Origin: JAOTYV01 sp041557595 | GTDB taxonomy: Bacteria; Pseudomonadota; Alphaproteobacteria; UBA8366 | Assembly: GCA_041557595.1 (NCBI GenBank) | Contig: JBFFGE010000033.1 | Location: 1 to 29,897 of the forward strand | Reading direction: 5' to 3' | Length of the DNA stretch: 29,897 nt | Shown: positions 1 through 8,263 of the stretch, one piece after another | Position numbering within the stretch: the first letter of the stretch is position 1 | Layout: each line of letters opens with the position of its first letter | The notes under the pieces: generated by a model | Seen by the model: only the letters and a program-made list of their open reading frames with translations | Told to the model about the DNA's origin: nothing | Databases searched by the model: none | Program-made: the position numbers and the translations under genes

Positions 1-433
1 CATACGACGCCATAACATTTTTATATTCGGCAAGCGCAATGGTGTCGGTTATTGCTTTCCTATCAATAGATGAGTTTATGCTGCGATAATAATTGACCAT
101 TGCGGTGGGCCTGTCTTTGCGTGGCAAACACATAAATCCACTGATAATTCGAACGTCTAGTTCTTTCCGAGGAATGAAGCTGAAAGTGATATCAGTTTTC
201 GCGAATAGCGATGAGTTTCTAAGCTTCGCATCGATCACGTCTAACAACATCAATTCGCAATGGTTGCATGATGGCGATCCAAATATGTGAAGCTTATTAC
301 TGCTACTTTCCGATTTAATGGTGAACGACGCGATTACGGGCGAACTCTTGATTTTTAGTTCATTTAGCGACTGCGTCGTTTGGCATGCCCAAAGGACAAG
401 CGCGATTGAAATCACAACAAAGATTTTGGGCAT
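1..433 (-). CDS. DsbA-like thioredoxin-fold lipoprotein, 3' end cut by window edge
   Basis: Reading the minus strand from an ATG at 431-433 gives 144 codons with no stop before the window edge, so the C-terminus is missing. The N-terminus (MPKIFVVISIALVLWAC) looks like a lipoprotein signal: a short basic start, a hydrophobic core and a lipobox-like LWAC, with Cys17 as the lipidation site. Trp at -2 is unusual for a lipobox. Residues about 47-61 read FGSPSCNHCELMLLD. This is a beta strand followed by a CxxC active site (CNHC) of the DsbA/DsbG thioredoxin-fold type, so a periplasmic thiol-disulfide role is inferred. The gene is in the AT-richer segment and points the same way as the trypsin gene, 341 bp downstream of it. 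No strong ribosome-binding site is seen. A short plus-strand frame over 93-290 is the shadow of this gene. Confidence 0.72.
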   Translation of the reverse strand, partial: MPKIFVVISIALVLWACQTTQSLNELKIKSSPVIASFTIKSESSSNKLHIFGSPSCNHCELMLLDVIDAKLRNSSLFAKTDITFSFIPRKELDVRIISGFMCLPRKDRPTAMVNYYRSINSSIDRKAITDTIALAEYKNVMASY

Positions 434-774
434 AGTTTTGCGCTCACGCTTCCGCTAGTTGGATCATGACCCAGTTTTCAATACTAACGAGATGCAGTGA
501 GATTTCCTAATTGCCCATTTCCATTAATCCCTGTTGGCCGTCACAATCGGCTCGCTATTCTTCGATGTCTAGTTACCGCTTAGGGTCAAAGGCGGTAGTC
601 ACGGCCGCCGCCGAAAATGTCGGCTTCTGAGGGGAGAGCAGAAGCAAGTCGCGCAATAGCGGACTCCCGAGATTTTCGGCTCCGCTAGAGCGGTGAGTTT
701 TGGGGCTGGGTTAGAGAGGTGAAATTAGCTCAATCGGGCGAAGGGCCAGAGGGGGGAGACCAGCAGGAACGCTG
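434..774. other. Gene-free stretch between lipoprotein and trypsin genes
   Basis: I see no convincing gene here. The left half (434-597) has no recognisable signal. The right half is occupied by the first copy of the direct repeat described separately. Both flanking genes are on the minus strand, so this is the 3' region of the protease gene and the upstream region of the lipoprotein gene. Confidence 0.6.
598..757 (+). repeat. Direct repeat copy A, left flank of trypsin/CHAT pair
   Basis: Two blocks match the region at 5018-5169 with the same offset of 4411 bp. One block begins AATGTCGGCTTCTGAGGGG at 616 (versus AATGTCCGCTCCTAGGGG at 5027). The other begins ACTCCCGAG at 663 (versus 5074) and continues through TTCGGCTCCGCTAGAG, a GTTAGAGAGGTG-type stretch and a final G-run near 757. 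Inside the second block, CCGCT-AG-AGCGG forms a small perfect inverted repeat, and a unit of about 26-29 bp is imperfectly doubled. The copy ends 17 bp from the stop codon of the protease gene. Confidence 0.75.
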
Positions 775-1986
775 TCACCCTTTGACTCGACTGTACCGGG
801 ACGCCTTGAGCTTACCGTCAGGGTGATAGCCAACGACATCAGGTTTACCGTCCCCGTTTGTGTCATGATAGGAAACGTCCCAACGACCATCTCGGTCGTT
901 GTCGATTACGACGGCATCAATCTTGCCGTCATAATTGGTATCAAATTCGAAGCGCGAGCCCAAAGTTTTGTCTGCGGGATAAAAAAGCACAGAGTCAGCT
1001 TTCCCATCGCAATTCCGATCAAAATTCTTCATATAGCCCGACTTATCCTTGGCCTGTCCTTCAGCCAACACGCGCCACTTGCACTTACCGCGCTTTGGTG
1101 TGCCCGTCTTCACTGCGACCTTCTTATTAGGTGCCTTCAAGAATCGCTTTATCTCGTCCGCCGCCACCGCGAAATTCAGGCCTTGGTATTTCGGCAGCGT
1201 GAATGAATTCACGCCAATAATTTTTCCGTCATCATTGAGAAGCGGCCCACCTGAATTTCCGGGGTTTATAGGTGTTTGAGTTTGAATGACACTCGCCTTG
1301 TAGGTACGGCCCTTTGACTTCCATTCATACGATTTTCGAATTTGGCTAATTATTCCCCTCGTATAAGTCCACCATTGGCCGCCTGGATGACCTATTGCAT
1401 GGGCATCCGCCCCCACTCGGGTCTTGGCGCTGCTCTCAAAGGAAATAGCTTTAGCCCCGGCTGGTAGCTTTTGAACTTGTATCAGCGCGAGGTCCTTCAC
1501 CGGATCGACCTTCATGACGCGTGCCATCACAACGTCGGCAGCCCCAAACTTTAAGCTATCCAATTTAGGTTTGAAGATTACCCCGACCTCACGAAACCCT
1601 CTGACGACATGCCAGTTCGTCAGGATTTCACCATTGCCGGAAATAACAGTTCCAGAACCTGTGGTAATGGATTTGGGTTTGGAGTCCTTTGCCGCCACAA
1701 TAAGAACAACTGACGGCGAAACTCCCGCAAATAAACGAATTTCCTTAGCACCGCGTGTCCGGTATTCGGACGGAGGCTTTAATTCGCTAAGTGCCGAAGC
1801 CGCCGCATATGCCGTAAAGCCATCGCTTACCGTGGAATCCATCGTGAATGCTAGCGCAGTGGATTTTGACTCCACACCAAGCTCTGGTAGCGATTGACCA
1901 AGAAAATCGCGATAACCGGCAACAGCGCTGCCGCTAACGCTTATGGCTAATAATAGCTTGGTTAAGGCGAGAATTCGGAGTTTCAT
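775..1986 (-). CDS. Secreted trypsin-like (HtrA-type) serine protease with C-terminal calcium-binding loops
   Basis: This is a 403-residue protein. Residues 1-23 are a signal peptide (basic start, LLLAISVSGS core, AVA-G cleavage), so it should act in the periplasm or outside the cell. Residues about 85-285 form an S1C/HtrA-like trypsin domain with the triad visible as LTNWHVV (His126), DPVKDLALI (Asp165) and NPGNSGGP (Ser245). No PDZ domain follows, unlike DegP/HtrA. Instead residues about 322-390 carry four DxDxDG-like loops (FDRNCDG, FDTNYDG, DNDRDG, HDTNGDG), which look like EF-hand or thrombospondin-type-3 calcium loops. The start ATG is only 22 bp from the divergent CHAT start codon, so the two genes probably share control and function. 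The ribosome-binding site is weak. Base composition is less GC-rich than the chromosome right of the tRNA, consistent with acquisition by transfer. Confidence 0.9.
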   Translation of the reverse strand: MKLRILALTKLLLAISVSGSAVAGYRDFLGQSLPELGVESKSTALAFTMDSTVSDGFTAYAAASALSELKPPSEYRTRGAKEIRLFAGVSPSVVLIVAAKDSKPKSITTGSGTVISGNGEILTNWHVVRGFREVGVIFKPKLDSLKFGAADVVMARVMKVDPVKDLALIQVQKLPAGAKAISFESSAKTRVGADAHAIGHPGGQWWTYTRGIISQIRKSYEWKSKGRTYKASVIQTQTPINPGNSGGPLLNDDGKIIGVNSFTLPKYQGLNFAVAADEIKRFLKAPNKKVAVKTGTPKRGKCKWRVLAEGQAKDKSGYMKNFDRNCDGKADSVLFYPADKTLGSRFEFDTNYDGKIDAVVIDNDRDGRWDVSYHDTNGDGKPDVVGYHPDGKLKASRYSRVKG

Positions 1987-2008
1987 CTTTGAAATGGCCT
2001 GAGCCTCT

Positions 2009-4915
2009 ATGGATCACCCGACCATGTTAGCCCGCCGACCCGTAATTCGAACAGTTCTTATCACTGCCCTGTTTGCCGTCGCGCTTATAAGGAGTCCTGA
2101 AGCCGCCGAAGAACCCAAAAACGAAAAACTTAAACCTCAACAAGAACAGCAAATTGCCTGGAAACAATTTCGCCAAGGCCGAATCAATGATGCCATTGAG
2201 ACTTATGAACGTGCTCTGTTGAATGCCCAAGACGCCAGGGAGGGGTCTTATACTGCTCAGCAAATGGCATGGATGTGTCGAGCGGTTTCCTCAGTGGAAT
2301 GCATGGTCCGCGCAACTTCCTGGATGAAACGGCACCACAAGAAATTGCCAGAAGGTGACCAGGATACACATGGTACGTCGCTATATTTTTGGCAATATTA
2401 TGCAAATATCCTCAATGGTAATTCAGAAATAATTCAAGACGAAAGTCACATTCGTAACTTCGATTCTTTAGATCCTGTAGTTGGCTATTTTTATTACACA
2501 GAATGGAAATTATTATACGCCCAGATACTTCAAAGTCAGGGCCGACACTACGACGCTCAAATAGCTACTAGTCTTGCCTTATCTACTGCTCTCACCAGTG
2601 ATTCTCTAACAGATAATCATTGGCTAGCGTCAGCACTCTCTCGAATAATTGGGTTGCTTTATGAAATTGGGGACAACTTAAAGGCTTGGCGTATCTTAGA
2701 GACAACCAAAGAATTTATAAGTGCGAATTTGGGAAATGGTCCAGAGTTTGCGATATTTATTTATTATAAAGGAAAATTACTTGTTGATCGCGGTCGGATT
2801 AACGAAGCGATTGCACATTTTTCATCAGCAAAAGTAATTTATTCCAAGCTTCAAATTGATGAGAAATTTAAGGACTTTTTCCTAACAGAGTTTCAGAATT
2901 TTCTGATATTGACACTACTTGATGGCGGATATTATGACGAGGCTGCCAAACAACTAAGTAATCATCCACTAAAAAAATGGCGAAAGGAGATAAAGTCACG
3001 CCCTAATTTTGAACACCTCCCGCATTTTATTTATGCGATTATGGATGTATTGGTGGCCAACGTGAATAATAAGGAGCAGGACCCAGATTGGGAGCAATTG
3101 TTTCGCGCTGACCTAGAATGGATTCCTCTCGAAGGGACAAGGGCAGAATTCGACATCTACCGCCGATATGCTTTGGCCGTATTAGAGCTGGAGAGAGATA
3201 AAGCGCAAGCTCAGTCTATGTTTCGGGCAACAGCTCGGCTTGCGCTAGAACGTTTCGAAAATCGGTTCACCAATCTCGATAATGCATTCCCTCTCCCGAC
3301 TCTTATCGCGAGGGCCGTTCTCGAAGTCACACTCCCATTAATTGGGTCAACGATTGATGAGGATGGATCGCTCTTTCTACGGGTATCAGAACACCTAAAC
3401 CGAAACGTAAAGTTTAGTTTGGCTGATGTGCTTTCAAACGTCGCGCATCAACCAGACGCTGCAAGGCGCAAAGCCGCAAAAATCTCATATCGTTTGGCTC
3501 GCCAACAGAGCGAATATGAACTCAATGTACTTAGGCTTAAGCTCGGGACGCCCCACGTGCCGGTCGTACGACCACCAGCCAAGACGATCCTGGAGGTGAC
3601 GAAGAAATATATTTCAGGTCGAGAACGCCTACGAAATGAGGCGCTTCAAATTCGAGAGACAGCGCGAGACCGCGGCTTTCTGCCTACCCTTCCAGAAATC
3701 CAAAAAATCCTGAGACCTGATGAAGCGCTTGTAATCCATCTCATATCGGGATTTCACATATACAAGGCATGCATTAGGCGGGATCGATGGCTCATTGCGA
3801 ACGCGAATATTGGCCGAATCGCCAGTCAAATTGCACGCGACAACAAATTGGTTTCGTTGGCCCTAACGGCGACGCGCCCGCCATCAGACGTTTTGGACTC
3901 ACAATATCCTGTTAATGCTGCTCGACGCCTATTCAGTTTGTTTTTCGATGGTCTGGAAACATGCATCACAGATGGGACCCATATCATCGCTGCTTCCCCC
4001 ATTGGAGAGGAAGCCCCATTGCATGCGTTGCTCAAGGAAGCACCCGCGACGGTGGAGGGGCGGTACGACCTATCGAAAGCACGTTGGCTAGGAGTAGAGC
4101 ATCCGATCTCGCAGCTTGTGTCTGTACGAGCATTTGCTGCGTCAAGAAAAATTGCTGAACGAAGTGCGGGTGACCTGCCCTTTCTAGGAGTTGGTGATCC
4201 TGTTTTATCGACACGAATTGCTGAAAACGTAAGTGGTGGACAGTTCCTTGCTCGACGAAGCGCTCCGACTCTGAGTGGTCAATTGCATGATTTGCCTGAA
4301 TTGCCGGAAACAGGCGAAGAGCTGAGAGCCATAGGAAAGCTGTTTAAAAATCCCACCCTTCTGTTGCGTGACGATGCAACAGAGGAACGTTTTCGATTGC
4401 AGCCGCTCTCCAGATTTAACCTCATCAATTTCGCGACGCATGGACTTGTGCAAGGCGATATTTCTGGTCTAACAGAGGCTGCTCTCGTTATGACGCCGAA
4501 AGCAAACGCCCTAGATGACCCCTCAAACGACGGCCTGCTTACGGCTCGTGAATTGGCGAATCTTCAATTCGGCGCTCGCATTGTCGTCTTATCTGCATGC
4601 AATACGGCCAACTTTAGCCAGAAGCTTTTTAATAACGAGGTGCAGGGATTGACCATGGCGTTTGCGCTATCTGGGGTGCCAACCGTCATCGCATCGCGAT
4701 GGCCTGTTGAAACCGACACCAACAAACGGCTCATTACAGAGTTTTATTCCCAGCTCACAAGCAAAGATCATCCAAGCGCCGCTGAGTCATTTCGGAGAGC
4801 GATACAGAAGACGATCAACGACGCACCGTCACGTGCGTTCTACCATCCGAGATTTTGGGCTGCCTTCGCCGTGATGGGCGATGGTTCGGTCACACTTAAT
4901 GCTGCACGGAATTAG
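2009..4915 (+). CDS. Exported TPR-CHAT (caspase-like) protease
   Basis: This is a 968-residue protein. An N-terminal export signal follows either ATG 2009 or ATG 2024 (MLARRPVIR, then a hydrophobic TVLITALFAVALI and a small-residue c-region). Neither start has a clear Shine-Dalgarno sequence. The middle is helical with TPR-like units (about residues 46-75 and 249-282). The last 380 or so residues are a CHAT domain. NFATHG supplies catalytic His811 and VLSACNT supplies catalytic Cys864, followed by the family's GVPTVIASRWPV and FWAAFAVMGD segments. CHAT domains are caspase-family cysteine peptidases, often coupled to TPR sensors. Here the dyad is intact, so an active peptidase is expected. The divergent trypsin suggests a two-protease cascade outside the cytoplasm. 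Composition is AT-richer than the chromosome. Target and trigger cannot be read from sequence. Confidence 0.9.
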   Translation: MDHPTMLARRPVIRTVLITALFAVALIRSPEAAEEPKNEKLKPQQEQQIAWKQFRQGRINDAIETYERALLNAQDAREGSYTAQQMAWMCRAVSSVECMVRATSWMKRHHKKLPEGDQDTHGTSLYFWQYYANILNGNSEIIQDESHIRNFDSLDPVVGYFYYTEWKLLYAQILQSQGRHYDAQIATSLALSTALTSDSLTDNHWLASALSRIIGLLYEIGDNLKAWRILETTKEFISANLGNGPEFAIFIYYKGKLLVDRGRINEAIAHFSSAKVIYSKLQIDEKFKDFFLTEFQNFLILTLLDGGYYDEAAKQLSNHPLKKWRKEIKSRPNFEHLPHFIYAIMDVLVANVNNKEQDPDWEQLFRADLEWIPLEGTRAEFDIYRRYALAVLELERDKAQAQSMFRATARLALERFENRFTNLDNAFPLPTLIARAVLEVTLPLIGSTIDEDGSLFLRVSEHLNRNVKFSLADVLSNVAHQPDAARRKAAKISYRLARQQSEYELNVLRLKLGTPHVPVVRPPAKTILEVTKKYISGRERLRNEALQIRETARDRGFLPTLPEIQKILRPDEALVIHLISGFHIYKACIRRDRWLIANANIGRIASQIARDNKLVSLALTATRPPSDVLDSQYPVNAARRLFSLFFDGLETCITDGTHIIAASPIGEEAPLHALLKEAPATVEGRYDLSKARWLGVEHPISQLVSVRAFAASRKIAERSAGDLPFLGVGDPVLSTRIAENVSGGQFLARRSAPTLSGQLHDLPELPETGEELRAIGKLFKNPTLLLRDDATEERFRLQPLSRFNLINFATHGLVQGDISGLTEAALVMTPKANALDDPSNDGLLTARELANLQFGARIVVLSACNTANFSQKLFNNEVQGLTMAFALSGVPTVIASRWPVETDTNKRLITEFYSQLTSKDHPSAAESFRRAIQKTINDAPSRAFYHPRFWAAFAVMGDGSVTLNAARN

Positions 4916-5017
4916 GTCTTCTCGTGCTACCTTCAATGAGTGTCGCCCATCCGGACGGCCAGAACAGCCTGCGTCGGCGCAATGTTTTATTGCGGTCGGA
5001 CGTTTGGGCGGGCGTGC

Positions 5018-5169
5018 AGTCACTGGAATGTCCGCTCCTAGGGGCAAAGCGCACCTAATCCTCACAAAAGCGCACTCCCGAGTATTTCGGCTCCGCTAGA
5101 GTGGCGAGTATTTGGGGGCCGCTAGAGAGGTGGAACTAACGCAACGCCACGAAGGCCCAGGGGGGGGGG
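5018..5169 (+). repeat. Direct repeat copy B, right flank of trypsin/CHAT pair
   Basis: This is the partner of the 598-757 copy, in the same orientation and exactly 4411 bp away for both conserved blocks. AATGTCCGCTCCTAGGGG starts at 5027 and ACTCCCGAG starts at 5074. The internal doubling is clearer here: CGAGTATTT followed by a CCGCTAGAG-type segment occurs twice in a row between 5079 and 5132. It lies about 100 bp beyond the CHAT stop codon. Confidence 0.75.
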
Positions 5170-5256
5170 CTTACCCCCTATGTCCACGGCCTGATAAATG
5201 CGTAGGCAGTTTTGCTGCCCAAACATGCCACCGTCCGCTCTAAAATGGCACGTAGC

Positions 5257-5276
5257 GTGGTACTGAATGTGGTACT
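5257..5276 (+). repeat. Twin GTGGTACT octamers next to tRNA-Ser
   Basis: GTGGTACT occurs at 5257-5264 and again at 5269-5276, a 12-bp period, about 55 bp from the 3' end of the tRNA. Short direct repeats at such a spot can be arm-type binding sites of a tyrosine integrase. That role is inferred from position only. Confidence 0.35.
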
Positions 5277-5331
5277 ATTCTAATTTTTACTAAATTATCT
5301 TTATATATAATAAATGGTTATGAATAAATAA

Positions 5332-5420
5332 TGGCGGAGGGAGAGGGATTCGAACCCTCGCAACGGTGTTACCCGTTGACGGATTAGCAATCCGCTGCAT
5401 TACCACTCTGCCATCCCTCC
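5332..5420 (-). tRNA. tRNA-Ser (anticodon GCU)
   Basis: On the minus strand the gene starts GGAGGGA at 5420 and ends TCCCTCC-G-CCA at 5332, so the acceptor stem is perfect and the CCA end is encoded (5334-5332). The anticodon stem-loop reads GGATTGCTAATCC, giving anticodon GCU. The long variable arm (CAACGGGTAACACCGTTG) is the class II arm expected for serine. The T-arm contains GGTTCGAATCC. The gene is 89 nt long. Its 3' end faces the AT-rich segment to the left, making it the likely integration target. It follows the dioxygenase gene to its right by 108 bp on the same strand. Confidence 0.97.
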
Positions 5421-5528
5421 ACTGGAACCGCCGCGGCTGATCGGCCAGCGATGTACCGCGCACACCGGCGGCTGTCAATGACGGCGCGGGCCGGCGCCCC
5501 AGGCGGATGGCGGCGGGGCCTTTCCCGA

Positions 5529-6395
5529 TCAGGCGATCGGGCTGCCGCTCAGCGTGGTGCGGTGGAGATAGCGGCGCTGTGCCGGGGTGTAGTCGTTGAG
5601 CGCGATATGCTGGGTCTGGATGTTGTCCCACATCACCACGTCGCCGACCCGCCATGTGTGGCGGTAAACGAATTCGGGCCGGGTGCAAAAGGCGCATAAA
5701 TTGTCGAGCAGCGCCCTGCCCTCGTCCGGCGCCATGCCGACGACCCGGGCCGTATGCCCCTCGTTGACATAGATGATCGGCCGCCCGGTCACCGGATGAT
5801 GCTGCACGATCCGGTGCACCACTTCAGGCGTCTTGGCCGCATGGTCGTCGGCCAGCACCGCATCCGGATTGCCGTCGGCGATCAGCTTTGCATGGCGATG
5901 CGCCAGGCTGTAGACGGCCTCCAGCCCGTCGATCCGCCCGCGCTTTTCCTCGGGCAGGGCGTCATACGCCGCCGCTGTGCTGGCGAACAAGGTATCGCCG
6001 AGCGGTTTGCCGTCCTGCGTCGGGATCTCGATGGCGTGCAGCATCGAGCCCCGGCTGGGTACGTCCATGTAGGACAAATCGGTGTGCCAGTAGCGGCCCG
6101 CGTCGTGGATCCCGACATATTCGTCGTTTTCCTTGACGTTGGAGACGACGAGAATTTCCGGATGGTCCCGGTGGTTCCAGTGATCGAACACATGGACGTC
6201 GAGCGCCCCGAACCGCCGGCTGAACGCCACCTGCACATCCGGCTCCAGCGATTGATCGCGGAAGACCAATACGCCGTGGGTGTTAAAGGCGTCCTCGATC
6301 GCGCCGAACGTCGCGTCATCGATATCGTCCGCCAGATTGACGCCGGAGATTTCCACCCCCAAGACCTTCGTCAACGGCTCAATCGTCAATGCCAT
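5529..6395 (-). CDS. TauD-family Fe(II)/2-oxoglutarate dioxygenase
   Basis: This is a 288-residue protein, the usual length for the TauD/TfdA family, with a jelly-roll core. The iron-binding facial triad is visible: WHTD gives His104 and Asp106, and WDNIQTQHIA gives His263. Arg279 in RYLHRTT is the likely 2-oxoglutarate carboxylate ligand. The N-terminus (PLTKVLGVEISGVNL) and the VLVFRDQSL strand are family hallmarks. Such enzymes oxidise sulfonates, aryloxyalkanoates or other small acids using O2 and 2-oxoglutarate in the cytoplasm. The substrate cannot be deduced here. It is divergent from the MFS exporter gene (234-bp gap). A second, differently specialised family member lies at 24467-25339. 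Confidence 0.92.
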   Translation of the reverse strand: MALTIEPLTKVLGVEISGVNLADDIDDATFGAIEDAFNTHGVLVFRDQSLEPDVQVAFSRRFGALDVHVFDHWNHRDHPEILVVSNVKENDEYVGIHDAGRYWHTDLSYMDVPSRGSMLHAIEIPTQDGKPLGDTLFASTAAAYDALPEEKRGRIDGLEAVYSLAHRHAKLIADGNPDAVLADDHAAKTPEVVHRIVQHHPVTGRPIIYVNEGHTARVVGMAPDEGRALLDNLCAFCTRPEFVYRHTWRVGDVVMWDNIQTQHIALNDYTPAQRRYLHRTTLSGSPIA

Positions 6396-6490
6396 AATTG
6401 CGCTCCCATCGTCCGACGCCGCCTGAGTGGTTTCCCGGTCCTGCCGCTACCGTGATTCTGCGCCTGCCGCCATCGTCCGGTCAACCGCCC

Positions 6491-6504
6491 CGGGATTAAT
6501 CCCG
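6491..6504. promoter_or_regulatory. 14-bp perfect palindrome in dioxygenase/exporter divergent gap
   Basis: CGGGATTAATCCCG is its own reverse complement. It lies in the gap between two divergent genes, 126 bp before the exporter start codon. It could be an operator, but no adjacent regulator gene supports this. Confidence 0.3.
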
Positions 6505-6629
6505 CTCCGGCGCCACGGTTCCCTTGGATACCGCCGATGGTTTCATGCTTTAATCCGCCCGCCGGCCATCGGCTGGGAAATGGCCGGAATGAATGACGCC
6601 CGCCGGAGCGGGTCGTTCCAGGGTGGGAC

Positions 6630-8141
6630 ATGGATTCCGATAAGGCAGAGCACATAACGCCGGGCCGGCGCCTTATCCTGACCATCGGCGTCATGTTGGC
6701 GACCGGCCTGCAATTCCTCGACGGCACCATCCTGGCGCTGGTCATGCCGCAGATGCAGGGCAGCCTGTCGACCACCCAGGATCAGATTGCCTGGGTCGCC
6801 ACCGCCTATCTGGTCACCGCCGCGATGTTCATGCCGATGGCCGGCTGGCTCGCCGGCTATGTCGGCCGCCGGCGCATGCTGCTGGTCGCCGTACTCATCT
6901 ATTCCCTGCTCTCCGCCCTGGTCGGCGCCGCTGACTCGCTGGAACAGGTGATCATGCTGCGCGTCGCCATGGGGCTGTGCGGCGCGGTCCTGGTGCCGCT
7001 GTCGCAATCGGCGATGCTCGACATCTATCCGCCGGAAAAGCACGGCATGGCGATGGCGCTGTGGGGCATCGCAACGACGCTCGGCCCCGCGGTCGCGCCG
7101 ATGCTGGGCGGCTATCTCGCCGACCTGCACAGCTGGCGCTGGGCGTTCTACTCGGTTTTTCCGTTCGGCTTCGTCGGCTTCGTGATCCTACTGGCCCTGC
7201 TGCCCGAAGGGCTGCGCCAGACCGGCCGGCGCCTCGACCTCACCGGGTTCGTTCTGCTGATGATCGCGGTGGGCTCGCTGCAGCTTATGATCAACCGCGG
7301 CGAGCGGGAGGACTGGTTCGATTCCACCGAAATCATTATCGAGGCCGCGGTCGCCGTCGTCGGCTTCTATATGTTCGTCGTGCACACGATCTTCGCCAAG
7401 CAGCCGTTCCTGAATCTCGCGCTGCTGCGCAACCGGAACTATATCGCGGGAATCCTGCTCGTGCTGATCACCGGGCCGACGCAATACGCCACCGTGGTGA
7501 TCATGCCGGTGATGGTGCAGGCGGTGTACGGCTATCCGATCCTGACCGCGGGCGTGATCATGACGCCCCGCGGCATCGCGACCATCATCTCGATGGCCGC
7601 CGCCGGCTGGCTGATGCCGCGCATGGACAGCCGGCTGATGATGATCGGCGGTTTCATCATCCTGATTGCCTCGAACTATCTGGTCGCCTTTTTCGGCGCC
7701 GAGGTTGGCTTCTGGCAGGTCATGTTCGCTTCTTTCGGCCAGGGCATGGGGATGGGCTTCACCCTCGTGCCGCTGACCACCATCACCTATTCGACGCTGG
7801 CGCCCCAGCTGCGGCCGGAAGCGGCCGCCTTCTTCAACCTGTGCCGGGGGCTGAGCGGCGCGATGTCGATCGCCATCATCATCGCCGTGCTGACCCGGTC
7901 CACCCAGAGCACCCGGAACTTCCTAGTAGAGTTCATTAATCCGGTGCGCGAGCTGCTTTACGGATCCGGCCTGCCGATCTATTGGCAGACCGAATCCCTG
8001 CGCGGCCTCACCGCGTTGAACGTGGAGGTCAACCATCAGGCGATGCTGGTCGGTTTCCAGAACAGCTTCATGATCATGATGCTCGTACCGGCGGTCGGCA
8101 TCATCCTGACCCTGCTGCTGGGCAAGCCGAAGACGTCGTAG
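6630..8141 (+). CDS. DHA2-family MFS multidrug-type exporter (14 membrane segments)
   Basis: This is a 503-residue inner-membrane protein with 14 expected hydrophobic segments, the DHA2 (EmrB/QacA) layout. Family signs include LDGTILALVMPQMQGSL in segment 1, the D/R-rich loop AGYVGRRRMLL, the antiporter motif C (TTLGPAVAPMLGG) around residues 149-161, and the SWRWAFYSVFP segment. DHA2 proteins export amphipathic drugs or metabolites by proton antiport. No periplasmic adaptor (EmrA-like) gene is next to it, so the substrate and any tripartite assembly are unknown. The start ATG 6630 follows a GGGTGGGA stretch that can serve as ribosome-binding site. It is divergent from the TauD-type dioxygenase. 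Confidence 0.92.
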   Translation: MDSDKAEHITPGRRLILTIGVMLATGLQFLDGTILALVMPQMQGSLSTTQDQIAWVATAYLVTAAMFMPMAGWLAGYVGRRRMLLVAVLIYSLLSALVGAADSLEQVIMLRVAMGLCGAVLVPLSQSAMLDIYPPEKHGMAMALWGIATTLGPAVAPMLGGYLADLHSWRWAFYSVFPFGFVGFVILLALLPEGLRQTGRRLDLTGFVLLMIAVGSLQLMINRGEREDWFDSTEIIIEAAVAVVGFYMFVVHTIFAKQPFLNLALLRNRNYIAGILLVLITGPTQYATVVIMPVMVQAVYGYPILTAGVIMTPRGIATIISMAAAGWLMPRMDSRLMMIGGFIILIASNYLVAFFGAEVGFWQVMFASFGQGMGMGFTLVPLTTITYSTLAPQLRPEAAAFFNLCRGLSGAMSIAIIIAVLTRSTQSTRNFLVEFINPVRELLYGSGLPIYWQTESLRGLTALNVEVNHQAMLVGFQNSFMIMMLVPAVGIILTLLLGKPKTS

Positions 8142-8178
8142 GGGGCGTGGCTCCGACAACCACCGGATGCCGCTTTCG

Positions 8179-8207
8179 TTGACACTTTAAGCCAAGAAGA
8201 GCACCAT
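8179..8207 (+). promoter_or_regulatory. Candidate housekeeping promoter for the secreted-protein gene
   Basis: A perfect -35 hexamer TTGACA (8179-8184) is followed after 17 bp by a weak -10 (CACCAT, 8202-8207). It lies about 56 bp before the start codon at 8264. The weak -10 keeps confidence low. Confidence 0.4.
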
Positions 8208-8263
8208 TCGGGCGACAGGCGACGACGACTTACGATATTTGCAATCCGGATGGGGAGATTGGA

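Larger units (their letters stand above)
4916..5331. other. Gene-free island end between CHAT gene and tRNA-Ser
   Basis: No gene is supported here. The stretch holds direct repeat copy B (5018-5169), a G5-CTTA-C5 hairpin at 5165-5178 without a following T-run, a small GGCAG-TTTTG-CTGCC hairpin at 5205-5219, two GTGGTACT octamers (5257-5276), and then a very AT-rich tract (about 5278-5331) directly against the 3' end of the tRNA gene. This is the arrangement expected at the end of an element integrated into a tRNA 3' end. No integrase gene lies inside the window. Confidence 0.6.

Noticed and set aside
93..290. Small plus-strand gene near the left edge
   Set aside because: It lies antisense to the lipoprotein frame, which has a signal sequence and a CxxC motif and stays open to the edge.
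598..5169. Direct repeats as integron attC sites
   Set aside because: No R'/R'' core pair of the GTTRRRY/RYYYAAC type could be found at the repeat ends, and the enclosed unit has two divergent genes rather than one cassette gene.
5165..5178. G5-CTTA-C5 hairpin as terminator of the CHAT gene
   Set aside because: It is about 250 bp beyond the stop codon and lacks a T-run.
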